DNA from: Helicobacteraceae bacterium
Lineage (GTDB): Bacteria; Campylobacterota; Campylobacteria; Campylobacterales; SZUA-545
Length of the DNA: 32,191 nt
Direction of reading: 5' to 3'
Assembly (NCBI GenBank): GCA_031286325.1
Contig: JAITUT010000015.1
Coordinates: forward strand, 1-32,191
Positions 22,501 to 29,648 of this stretch are shown here, one piece after another. How positions within the stretch are numbered: position 1 is the first letter of the stretch; each line of letters starts with the position of its first letter. Below the pieces are notes generated by a model. The model did not search any database and was not told where the DNA came from. It saw only the letters and a list, made by a program, of their open reading frames with translations. The position numbers and the translations under genes are program-made.

Positions 22501-24414
22501 TTAAACAACTTTAAACACAATATTTTCCAGTTGATTTTTAAATTCTTGTTTCAATTCAAACGCTTTTTTGATTTGGTTACTAATGATCTCTTTTTCACCA
22601 TTAAAAGGTATATAAATTTTAATATTTGCCAAATCGATATCCGAAACATTGGGAATTGCCGCTCCTGTGCGGTACATAAACATTTGTTTTAAAAATTCTT
22701 CGGTATGCAAGTAATATAGAAGATAGTAAGGGTCAATTTTGCAATTTCGCAAAACACGAAAACCGTTTGTGCAAATACATCCTTCGTATTCTTTTGAAAC
22801 AAATGCTGTTGCGTGTTTTTTTGTGCCGACAGAATTTCCCGCAATAGCAGTGATAATATCACCCTCTTTGAGTTCATAACTTGCCCGGCTTGGCAATTCA
22901 TGAACGCTATAAGTGGTTGAATTTATGATTTCAAACGAAAGGGTGTTTATGTCGGAAAGCTCCACATATTCAACGGTTTGTTTTACATTTTTAAGTTTTG
23001 GTGATTTGAATTTTACAATATCGCAAAGTTCTCCTAATCTTACCGTTTTACCATTTTTCAATACTTTTGCAAAAACCTTGTTTTCGGGCGAATAAAAATC
23101 AAAATCAAATCTACCTTTTAATTCTTTGTAATTTATTGAAAATGAATTATTTGCTGTTGCAACGCCTGTTTGTTGGAACAGCCTATATTGTTCTGCAACT
23201 TCGCTAAAATTTTCATCTAAAACCGCCCGATTATTTATTTTTAGAATTTGTCCGTATGAGTCTTTTTTATAAACGGGCGTTCCATTTTTATTACCTTGAT
23301 AACCAAGTTTAGTTACTTTTCCAAAAAATACAGGGTACTCTTTTTCAATATTTTGTGTATCTTTTTCTAAAAACAAAATAGAAGTTTTTACACCTGTTCC
23401 ATACGGAATAAATGTTTCCTGTGGCAATTTTATAACGGCTAATAGCTTGGATTTCTGTTTGATATAAAAACGCAAATATTCCAAACTCGGATTTTCAAAA
23501 TTGCCGTTTGGCAACACAATGCCCATTCGTCCACCCTCTTTCAACAATTTCAAACAACGCTCAATAAACAGGATTTCAGCGTTTTGTGTCGTTTGCAACG
23601 TTTTTGTTTTGCAAAACTCATTTTCGCGCTTTGCCCATTTGTAACCCAAATCAAACTTTGAAAAGAGTTCGGAGTCTGTAATTTTTGCACCAAAAGGCGG
23701 ATTTGCCAAAACCAAATCAAATGCATTATTCAAAGTTTCAAAATTTTCTAATGAATTTAAACAGAACACATTAGTTTTTACATTTGCTTCTAAAAGCAAT
23801 TTCATTTTTGCAATTCTCAAAATGCTTTTATTTATATCAAAACCAAACACATTTTCAGAAACAACATTTTGAAATTTAATATTTTGATTCTTTTTTTGCA
23901 AATATTTTAACGCCGACATCAAAAAACCGCCACTGCCGCAGGCAGGGTCTATAATTTTTTCATTTGGTTTTGGTTGCATCATCTCAACGCAAAAATCAAT
24001 CACAGGTTCGGGCGTAAAAAACTGACCTTGACGCTCTTTTTCGTGGTGGGAAAGGAATTTTTGAAACGCCAAGCCTTTGGCATCTTGCGAAGAATCAACA
24101 AGCGAAATATTTTGTAATTTATTAGTTATAAAATGGACAGCACTTTCGGAAAGTCTAATTTTCTCGTCTATTTCAAAAATTTCGGGAAAATCTTTTTTGG
24201 TTTTTTCAAACAATTCTGTAATATTTTGCTCTGAAAACAGATTTAGATTATTGTTCTCGTCAAAAATTTTGACAAACAAAAATTTAATAAACTCTTCAAG
24301 TGCTTGTTGTGGCGAAAGTCCATCGTTTGCGTAGATATAATCATGAATTTCTTCAAACCTGCGCAAAAGATTATCTTGTTTTGAAAGCGGTATGTCAAAT
24401 AACATAGTTTCCAT
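22501..24414 (-). CDS. Fused N6-adenine DNA methyltransferase and specificity (HsdM-HsdS-like) protein
   Basis: The 637-residue protein joins an HsdM-type methyltransferase to one HsdS-like target-recognition half. An N-terminal helical domain (about 1-125) is followed by QGQFFTPEPVIDF (motif X, about 129-141), DPACGSGGFL (AdoMet-binding motif I, about 156-165) and NPPFG (catalytic motif IV, about 238-242). Residues about 435-637 look like a single target-recognition domain plus coiled helix (RLGELCDIVKF, ending in KKAFELKQEFKNQLENIVFK). It should methylate adenine in a host-protective sequence and also provide specificity. Its start overlaps the nuclease gene stop (TAATG), so the two are coupled. 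Base composition is much lower in G+C than in the flanking host genes, suggesting transfer. Confidence 0.9.
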   Translation of the reverse strand: METMLFDIPLSKQDNLLRRFEEIHDYIYANDGLSPQQALEEFIKFLFVKIFDENNNLNLFSEQNITELFEKTKKDFPEIFEIDEKIRLSESAVHFITNKLQNISLVDSSQDAKGLAFQKFLSHHEKERQGQFFTPEPVIDFCVEMMQPKPNEKIIDPACGSGGFLMSALKYLQKKNQNIKFQNVVSENVFGFDINKSILRIAKMKLLLEANVKTNVFCLNSLENFETLNNAFDLVLANPPFGAKITDSELFSKFDLGYKWAKRENEFCKTKTLQTTQNAEILFIERCLKLLKEGGRMGIVLPNGNFENPSLEYLRFYIKQKSKLLAVIKLPQETFIPYGTGVKTSILFLEKDTQNIEKEYPVFFGKVTKLGYQGNKNGTPVYKKDSYGQILKINNRAVLDENFSEVAEQYRLFQQTGVATANNSFSINYKELKGRFDFDFYSPENKVFAKVLKNGKTVRLGELCDIVKFKSPKLKNVKQTVEYVELSDINTLSFEIINSTTYSVHELPSRASYELKEGDIITAIAGNSVGTKKHATAFVSKEYEGCICTNGFRVLRNCKIDPYYLLYYLHTEEFLKQMFMYRTGAAIPNVSDIDLANIKIYIPFNGEKEIISNQIKKAFELKQEFKNQLENIVFKVV

Positions 24415-25379
24415 TATCCATCGATTATTAGATTTCTATTATCAATTTGCATATCATATTCATTAACAGCGTTTTCAGTTAACAATGTTGCATAAACATC
24501 AGCAAAATTATCAAACCATTCGTCAGTTAAACCCAATTTTAAAGAGCCGTCTGTTTGCGGAAAAACAAAGCCCATAATGTAATTTTGCTGTAAATGTTCG
24601 GCATCTTCGCCCGAAGATTCCAATTGATTTGGATTTGCAAAAACAAACTTGTGTTCATCAAAACGCAGTACAATATCAATTGAAATAGCGTTAAATTCGT
24701 TTTTTCGCGGCGTTGCTTGTGTTCTTTCGCTCGAACCCGAAACGCCAGAAACAAAGTGAGTTTCCAGTACTCGAATTTTAGACATCAGATATTCGAGCCT
24801 TTCATTTATCATATCGCCAATTTCATCGCGAGAATAAACACTCAATGCTGTTATTGCGCGTGATTTATCGGTTTCTCTTGTGCGGTTCTGTTTGTTATAT
24901 TTTTGAATTTCTTCGTAATCGTAAAGAGATTCTTTGTATTCATTCAAAAATTTAGGCAAATTGGCTGTTATCCAATCAATATTTTGTTTTTCAATGTCTT
25001 GTGATTTATCAATCCACGGTAATTTTTCAGAATGGGCATATAAAAACTTTTTCAGATTGTCATAATTGTATAGTTTGTGCCATTTTTCTGAGTTTGATTT
25101 TACGCCTTTCGACTCTAAAACAAACCATTCGTTTGTGTCATTTTTGCGGAAATAAAAATCACCGTGGTGATTGGAGTGTTTTTTGCCTTCCCATTTTTCG
25201 CGAATACGCTTTACTTCGTAATCCAAATTTTCCAAGTGTTGCTTGAGTAGTAATTCTGTGATAGAGCCATTTACATAGCCTTGTGCATTTGGACTCATTT
25301 TCAATGCAGCTAAAAATACCTCCAAAGTTGTTTTGAAAGTTTTAAGTACAAATGCTTCTAATTTTTGAAATATTGTCAT
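24414..25379 (-). CDS. Restriction endonuclease subunit, PD-(D/E)XK type
   Basis: This 321-residue protein is encoded directly upstream of, and overlapping, the methyltransferase-specificity gene. A PD-(D/E)XK active site is visible: GDFYF with Asp74, then 14 residues, then LESKG with Glu89 and Lys91, plus an upstream helix glutamate (Glu42 in GSITELLL). The rest (about 150-321) is helical then beta-rich and may handle dimerisation or contact with the M-S partner. No ATPase or helicase motifs are present, so it is not a type I HsdR. The pair thus resembles a two-subunit type II system with separate R and fused M-S. The nuclease role is inferred from this motif and the neighbour. It starts with ATG 29 bp from a Bacteroidota-type -7 box. 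Confidence 0.78.
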   Translation of the reverse strand: MTIFQKLEAFVLKTFKTTLEVFLAALKMSPNAQGYVNGSITELLLKQHLENLDYEVKRIREKWEGKKHSNHHGDFYFRKNDTNEWFVLESKGVKSNSEKWHKLYNYDNLKKFLYAHSEKLPWIDKSQDIEKQNIDWITANLPKFLNEYKESLYDYEEIQKYNKQNRTRETDKSRAITALSVYSRDEIGDMINERLEYLMSKIRVLETHFVSGVSGSSERTQATPRKNEFNAISIDIVLRFDEHKFVFANPNQLESSGEDAEHLQQNYIMGFVFPQTDGSLKLGLTDEWFDNFADVYATLLTENAVNEYDMQIDNRNLIIDG

Positions 25380-25407
25380 ATATTTATTCTTTGTTGTTTA
25401 TAGGTTG

Positions 25408-25415
25408 CAAAGATA
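25408..25415 (-). promoter_or_regulatory. Bacteroidota-type -7 promoter box (TATCTTTG) for the restriction-modification operon
   Basis: The minus strand reads TTGTATCTTTGCAACC, matching the TAnnTTTG -7 consensus used by the primary sigma factor of Bacteroidota, placed to give a leader of about 20 nt before the ATG at 25379. The -33 TTTG box is not clear. Host promoters in this window look different (TAATAT/TAAAAT). Confidence 0.55.
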
Positions 25416-25552
25416 CAATTTTTCTTTGGAATAAATGTCTGAAAATTTGAGTTTCCAATTTGTTTCATTTTCCGCTGTTCTGTTCCAAAATGATAGATAA
25501 CGTCCAGCGGCTTTGCGCTGTGGCGGCTTCCACTGAGATTGCATCGGCGTAC

Positions 25553-25623
25553 GGGCGGGAGCTTGCAATTAAGCATTGCCGCATCTGCGGGATTACCGCC
25601 GCCATTTCGCAAAATCGCCCGTT
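25553..25623 (+). repeat. 71-bp island repeat, copy 1
   Basis: By my alignment 58 of 71 positions match the copy at 25829-25899 without gaps. Conserved cores are GCAATTAAG, TCTGCGGGAT and CGCCCGTT. A third, partial copy lies at 22450-22484. Confidence 0.75.
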
Positions 25624-25682
25624 GCGCGAAACCATACTGTGTTGCGCCGCGCATTATGATCTCCTTAATAAAGACGATAGAG

Positions 25683-25735
25683 AATTTTACAGAATTAAAG
25701 CTTAAGCCAAACAGCGAAATTTCTCTAATAATTAA
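25683..25735 (+). repeat. Direct repeat upstream of the 4Fe-4S gene block (left arm)
   Basis: It starts AATTTTAC, contains AAAGCTTAAG and ends TAATAATTAA. The same words occur in the same order at 26442-26486, on the other side of the DUF4405-like gene, with an 8-bp gap. Confidence 0.55.
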
Positions 25736-25828
25736 GTTATGGCAACCAAAAACAAATAAAACAAACTAAAACGTTTATACTCCGTAACTTTGCGACGGAG
25801 TTTTTGACCTTTGCGTATTAAGCGAGCG

Positions 25829-25899
25829 GGGCGGGAACTCGCAATTAAGTACTGCTCCGTCTGCGGGATCACTACCGCCATCTCGCGAAACCGCCCGTT
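25829..25899 (+). repeat. 71-bp island repeat, copy 2
   Basis: Partner of 25553-25623, same orientation and length, about 82% identical by hand alignment. It lies just beyond the 3' end of the 4Fe-4S gene. Confidence 0.75.
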
Positions 25900-25935
25900 A
25901 GCTGCCGGCGTTTTTCGTGTTTCACATTCTTAATT

Positions 25936-26403
25936 TCATATTATTTTGTTTGTTTCAACGAAAACTCCGTAAGGACAAATCTGAATACACTTTTTACAAC
26001 CAATACAATTTGCGCCGTTTCGGATTATAATATGTTTGTGCCACAAAAAGCTGACTTTGCCTATCACCTGTTTAGGACAAACATTGATACATTCCCAACA
26101 GGCTTTACAGTTTTTCGTATTTGTCAAAATGATGCTTTCTCTATTTTTCGGGTTAATCCGCGTTTCATTATTTTTGCCTATCCAATAATGTTTCAATACC
26201 CTCCAATTGTAAACGATATGATAAATACCAACAACCATAAATATCGCTCCAAACAACACATGAATGTGCAACCAATTATGGCTTGTTTCCGTTCCATGCG
26301 TTACATGAATATAAACTGCGCTAGTCGGCATCATAATAAAAGTTGCCAAAAGCATTAACGAAACGATTTTTCGTTTGTTGACTGTTTTTGTTATTGTTTC
26401 CAT
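25936..26403 (-). CDS. DUF4405-like membrane protein with a C-terminal 2x[4Fe-4S] ferredoxin domain
   Basis: The 155-residue protein has two membrane segments (about 12-32 and 46-66) carrying several histidines (His33, His36, His42, His46, His48, His62) placed as possible heme ligands. A cytoplasmic ferredoxin domain follows with two C-x2-C-x2-C-x3-C-P clusters: Cys99/102/105/109 (CKACWECINVCP) and Cys133/136/139/143 (CIGCKKCIQICP). This suggests electron transfer between a membrane quinol or heme pool and a soluble partner. The start is ATG at 26403 with AAGGAAAAG upstream. Base composition is AT-rich like the restriction genes and unlike trpF next door, so it was probably acquired. The DUF4405 assignment is from its two-TM, histidine-rich layout. 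Confidence 0.75.
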   Translation of the reverse strand: METITKTVNKRKIVSLMLLATFIMMPTSAVYIHVTHGTETSHNWLHIHVLFGAIFMVVGIYHIVYNWRVLKHYWIGKNNETRINPKNRESIILTNTKNCKACWECINVCPKQVIGKVSFLWHKHIIIRNGANCIGCKKCIQICPYGVFVETNKII

Positions 26404-26441
26404 TTTTCTTTTCCTTATTTGTTTAACGTTTAAAACTCTAC

Positions 26442-26486
26442 AATTTTACCAAACCAAAGCTTAAGTAAAACCTCTTTAATAATTAA
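26442..26486 (+). repeat. Direct repeat beyond the 4Fe-4S gene block (right arm)
   Basis: It matches 25683-25735: AATTTTAC, AAAGCTTAAG and TAATAATTAA in the same order and orientation. Together the two arms bracket about 700 bp including the ferredoxin gene. Confidence 0.55.
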
Positions 26487-26563
26487 ATAAAAGATATTTA
26501 GAAAGGGCGAGACGCGGGAAAATTTGGTCGCTAAATTTTTAGCAACCGTCGCGGAGGCTAAAA

Positions 26564-27160
26564 CTACAATAATTTAGCGGCGGCAGAGAGGAATTTTTTA
26601 ATTAACTCGCGATCTTTTACGCCTCGCGCGCTTTCAACGCCGCTTGAAACGTCTACGCCGTAGAAGCCAAACGGCGCGAGATCGGCGAGCGTTTCAGCGC
26701 GAAGCCCGCCCGCTAAAATCACCTTGTTGTTTTCAGCGAAACCCTGAAACCACTCTAACGGCAATCGTTTGCCTTCGCCGCCGTAACCGTCTACGAACGC
26801 GTCTATCAAGCGGTATTCGCCCGAAAATCGCGACAAATCCGCTTGCGATCTAGCCCGAACGACCTTCAAAACGGGCGTTTTGATCGCGGCGTAAAAATCC
26901 TCGCTTGCTTCGGCTTGAATTTGCGCGATCCCAAGCCCCGCAACGCGGCAGATCGTATCAATTTCGGCGGGAGTTTGCTCCACAAATAACCCCAAACGTT
27001 CGGCGAAAGGCGGCAATCTCCACACGATTTCAGCCGCTTTTTCAGGCGCGACGAGACGCGGCGACTTGCCGTAAAAAACAAAGCCGATCGCGCTCGCGCC
27101 GTATTCAATCGCGCACAAAGCGTCCTCGTATTTTGTGATCCCGCAAATTTTGACGCGCAT
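26564..27160 (-). CDS. trpF: Phosphoribosylanthranilate isomerase TrpF
   Basis: TrpF isomerises N-(5-phosphoribosyl)anthranilate to the carboxyphenylamino deoxyribulose phosphate in tryptophan synthesis (cytoplasm). The 198-residue TIM barrel starts MRVKICGITKYEDA with the catalytic Cys6. It shows GASAIGFVFYGKSPR, then GLFVEQTPAEI, DAFVDGYGGEGK (catalytic-Asp region and phosphate loop) and ILAGGLRAETLAD, and ends with GVDVSSGVESARGVKD. All are family hallmarks. Its ATG overlaps the rpe stop (TAATG). It is the last gene of the leftward series that starts at 32015. No other trp genes are nearby. Confidence 0.96.
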   Translation of the reverse strand: MRVKICGITKYEDALCAIEYGASAIGFVFYGKSPRLVAPEKAAEIVWRLPPFAERLGLFVEQTPAEIDTICRVAGLGIAQIQAEASEDFYAAIKTPVLKVVRARSQADLSRFSGEYRLIDAFVDGYGGEGKRLPLEWFQGFAENNKVILAGGLRAETLADLAPFGFYGVDVSSGVESARGVKDRELIKKFLSAAAKLL

Positions 27161-27804
27161 TAGACTTTGAGGCTTTTGATCGCCGCGCCGCGATCTTTCG
27201 CGCTGAAAATATAATTTCCCGCCACCGCGATCCGCACCCCCGCGTCGCGAAGCGCGGCAATGTTCGCGCCATTCACGCCGCCGTCAACCTCAATCAGGCA
27301 CTTCGCGTTTTTGCGCTCAATCAGATCGCGCAGGCGGCGCGACTTTTCCAGCACATTCGGGATAAATTCCTGCCCGCTAAAACCCGGATTCACGCTCATT
27401 AAAAGTACCATATCAAGGTCGTTTAGCAAATACTCAATCGCGCTCTCGCTCGTGTGCGGGCAAAGCGCGATCGCGGCGCCTACGTCAGCCTTTTTGATCG
27501 CGCTTAGCAAGCGGTGCGGGTGCTTTTCTTCCTCAATGTGAAAACTCAAAAACGCAGGTTTTAACGGCAAAAAAAGTTCAGCGAAAAACGAGTTGTTTTG
27601 TACCATTAAATGAATGTCAAGCGGCGTCGATCCAGCCGCGCTTTGCGCCGCTTTCACGACTACCGGACCAATAGTCAAATTCGGCACGAAGCGTCCGTCC
27701 ATAACATCTATATGAATGTAGTCCGCGCCAAGCGCGATTACGCTTTCAACCTCTTTGGCGAGACAACCAAAATCAGCGGATAAAATACTAGGCGCGATCA
27801 GCAT
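27160..27804 (-). CDS. rpe: Ribulose-phosphate 3-epimerase Rpe
   Basis: Rpe interconverts ribulose 5-phosphate and xylulose 5-phosphate in the pentose phosphate pathway. It has 214 residues, normal length, with MLIAPSILSADF at the start, HIDVMDGRFVPN (metal ligands His31 and Asp33), DIHLMVQN, LLMSVNPGFSGQEF and EVDGGVN (ligand Asp in the phosphate-binding half). I chose the ATG at 27804, which gives the canonical N-terminus. The frame extends 24 codons upstream into the preceding gene, but those residues are not family-like. GGGG lies 6 nt before the start. It is in an operon with trpF (1-nt overlap). Confidence 0.96.
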   Translation of the reverse strand: MLIAPSILSADFGCLAKEVESVIALGADYIHIDVMDGRFVPNLTIGPVVVKAAQSAAGSTPLDIHLMVQNNSFFAELFLPLKPAFLSFHIEEEKHPHRLLSAIKKADVGAAIALCPHTSESAIEYLLNDLDMVLLMSVNPGFSGQEFIPNVLEKSRRLRDLIERKNAKCLIEVDGGVNGANIAALRDAGVRIAVAGNYIFSAKDRGAAIKSLKV

Positions 27805-27820
27805 AAATTCCCCATAAATT

Positions 27821-28297
27821 CTAAAATTTTTCCACCAACGTAGCTTGTTTGTAGAGCGAGTTTTTTTGCCGCTCAATTACAAACGCGCTCGGCGAGTGGT
27901 CAATGTTAAACCTGCGCACATAACTTAAAAGCGTGTTTATTCCCGCGGTTAAGCAGATCACGCGCGACTTCGCCCCCGAAAAATCGTCGCAGCTTTCGCG
28001 ATTTTGCGCTAAATCGATCGCTAAAATTGTGAGGTTTCGGCGATTGTTAATGCGCTTTGCGATCGCGCTTGCGCTCTCTTGCGAACTGCTGAAAATGAGC
28101 GTGATGTACGCCTCGTCTTGCGGAGCGAAAATTTCGCTTTGGCTGTATAAAACCGCCTGCGAAAAGTCTATAAAGTTAAAGCGCGAGAATTTGTAGTTGA
28201 AATACGCGAAAGCTATGCCCACCATCGCCGCCGCGAAAAAAGACGCGAAAAACCGCATCTTGTTTTTCACAAAGACGACGGGGCATTTGAAATTCAC
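27821..28297 (-). CDS. Membrane-anchored thioredoxin-like protein of unknown function
   Basis: This 158-residue protein has a signal-anchor at about 15-35 (RFFASFFAAAMVGIAFAYF). The rest is predicted outside the membrane, with a thioredoxin-fold look: YITLIFSSSQ, then NLTILAIDLAQN, and NTLLSYVRRFNIDHSPSAFV near the end, where a cis-Pro would sit. There is no CXXC active site; the two cysteines (about 103 and 114) are far apart, so redox activity is doubtful. The start is GTG at 28297, with AGGGA 6 nt upstream. An ATG 13 codons downstream is an alternative. It lies 8 nt after trxA and 16 nt before rpe, so it is cotranscribed with them. Confidence 0.75.
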   Translation of the reverse strand: MNFKCPVVFVKNKMRFFASFFAAAMVGIAFAYFNYKFSRFNFIDFSQAVLYSQSEIFAPQDEAYITLIFSSSQESASAIAKRINNRRNLTILAIDLAQNRESCDDFSGAKSRVICLTAGINTLLSYVRRFNIDHSPSAFVIERQKNSLYKQATLVEKF

Positions 28298-28305
28298 GAT
28301 CTTCC

Positions 28306-28623
28306 CTAAAGGAGTTTGTTCAACTTCTCTTCAAAAGCGGCGCGGGTTTGCACGCCGATTATGGAATCCACCTGCGCGCCGTCTTTCAAGAGGACGATCG
28401 TAGGGATTGAGCGGACGCCGTATTCGGTTGCGAGATCGCCGTTTTCGTCTACATTTACCTTAAAGACTTTCACCTTGCCCGCGAACTGCTCCGCGACCGC
28501 GTCGATCGTGGGGGCTACCATTCTGCACGGTCCGCACCAAGGCGCCCAGAAATCCACCATACACACGCCGCTTTGCGTGTTTTCTTTGAAGTTTTGCCCG
28601 TTTAATTCAATTGCCGCGCTCAT
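28306..28623 (-). CDS. trxA: Thioredoxin
   Basis: This 105-residue soluble thioredoxin has the active site WCGPC (Cys30, Cys33) in VDFWAPWCGPCRMVAPTIDA. The cis-Pro lies in RSIPTIVLLKDG, and a Gly (GVQTRAAFEEKL) follows at the usual place. It reduces protein disulfides with thioredoxin reductase. AAGGAG lies 6 nt before the ATG. It is 71 bp downstream of sdhB, so it could have its own promoter in that gap, and is closely followed by the membrane thioredoxin-like gene. Confidence 0.96.
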   Translation of the reverse strand: MSAAIELNGQNFKENTQSGVCMVDFWAPWCGPCRMVAPTIDAVAEQFAGKVKVFKVNVDENGDLATEYGVRSIPTIVLLKDGAQVDSIIGVQTRAAFEEKLNKLL

Positions 28624-28694
28624 TTTGTCTCCTTTGCTGAAAAATGAAGAGCGATTGTCGCGAAAATTAACTTAAAGAAAATTCGCGCGCGAAA

Positions 28695-29648
28695 TCAACT
28701 CTCAATCCTAGACGACGACTTCATAAGTTTGCGCAAACTCGCGAGATCGTCAATTGATTTGGCGGAAAATTTGAGTTTGCCGCGTTTTAACATAGCGAGC
28801 GCCTCGCGCCAATGCTTTAACGCGCCCATTACGCCGAGACTCGCCGTGATACTCGCGCTCTCGTCAAGCCTGCCGCAAATTTCCACGCTCTCTTTGAAAA
28901 ACTTAGCGTGCCGCGTCGCGACATTATCCGCCGCCGCCTCGCGCGTGAAGCTCAGTTGCTTTAATTTCGCGATCTTTTCCACCGGCGCGACATCTTTCGG
29001 GCAAACCGCCCTGCAGACGTAGCACTTTACGCAATCCCACGCGCCGCCGCCGATCTCGCCCGCCGCCGCGAGCCGCTGGTGTTCGGCTAGATCGCGAATG
29101 TCCGCCGTAAAACGCCACGACTTTGCCAGCGCGGTCGGACCCAAATAACGCTCGTTCGCTTTTACGACGGGGCAGCTGTAAAAACACGCGCCGCAAGCTA
29201 TGCAAGCGTCCGAGCCGTCAATGCGCTCTAAGGCGGCGATCGGCACGTGGTATTCGGACTTTGGCGCGGGGTCGATCGGCGCGTCTAACCAAGGCGAAAC
29301 CGCGCGGTATTTCTCCCAAAAGCGGTCGTTATTTACGATCAGATCGCGCTCGCAGAGCTTCACATCTAACGGATCAAGGCGCAAAACTTCGCCGTAACGA
29401 TCCGCGAGGGCGAAAATGTTCGCTTTGCACGCCAAAACCGCCTCGTTATTGACTTTCAGCGCGCAGCTGCCGCAAATTCCGTGTCGGCACGATTTGCGGT
29501 ATGCGATCGTAGGATCAAAATCCGCTTTAATACGCTCTAGCGCGTCTAACAAAACTTCGCCGCGCGAAATTTCAAGGGTAAATCGCGATCGGCTCGGCAA
29601 CACGTCAAATTCGGGATTGAAGCGGAAAATTTCAAATGTAATTTCCAT
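28695..29648 (-). CDS. sdhB: Succinate dehydrogenase/fumarate reductase iron-sulfur subunit, type-E-like
   Basis: This 317-residue protein passes electrons between the flavoprotein and the quinone pool. It carries a plant-type [2Fe-2S] domain (Cys54, Cys59, Cys62 in CRHGICGSC and Cys74), a [4Fe-4S] site (Cys149/152/155/159, CIACGACFYSCP) and a third site CVKCYVCRAVCP with four cysteines (206/209/212/216). Classical SdhB/FrdB has three cysteines there and a [3Fe-4S] cluster. The extra Cys209 points to a second [4Fe-4S] cluster as in type-E enzymes of Campylobacterota and some archaea. The C-terminal extension (about 220-317) makes it longer than classical SdhB (about 240). Its start overlaps the sdhA stop by 1 nt (TAATG). 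No anchor subunit follows. Confidence 0.93.
   Translation of the reverse strand: MEITFEIFRFNPEFDVLPSRSRFTLEISRGEVLLDALERIKADFDPTIAYRKSCRHGICGSCALKVNNEAVLACKANIFALADRYGEVLRLDPLDVKLCERDLIVNNDRFWEKYRAVSPWLDAPIDPAPKSEYHVPIAALERIDGSDACIACGACFYSCPVVKANERYLGPTALAKSWRFTADIRDLAEHQRLAAAGEIGGGAWDCVKCYVCRAVCPKDVAPVEKIAKLKQLSFTREAAADNVATRHAKFFKESVEICGRLDESASITASLGVMGALKHWREALAMLKRGKLKFSAKSIDDLASLRKLMKSSSRIES

Larger units (their letters stand above)
25380..25935. other. Non-coding stretch between the restriction system and the 4Fe-4S gene
   Basis: No supportable gene lies here. It contains the restriction-operon promoter, two 71-bp direct repeats, one arm of the direct repeat flanking the ferredoxin gene (25683-25735), and mixed host-like and AT-rich sequence. 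Confidence 0.7.

Noticed and set aside
24414-25379. Type I HsdR assignment for the nuclease gene
   Set aside because: The protein is only 321 residues and lacks the Walker and DEAD-box motor motifs that HsdR needs.
25460-25705. Plus-strand open frame with a Cys-x-x-Cys segment over the 71-bp repeat
   Set aside because: The apparent motif comes from the repeat itself and recurs, degraded, in copy 2. No start signal or domain is evident.
25829-25912. Integron attC site (CGTTAGCT near an inverted core)
   Set aside because: GTTAGCT does not fit the GTTRRRY core, no matching inverse core or cassette array is seen, and no integron integrase is present.
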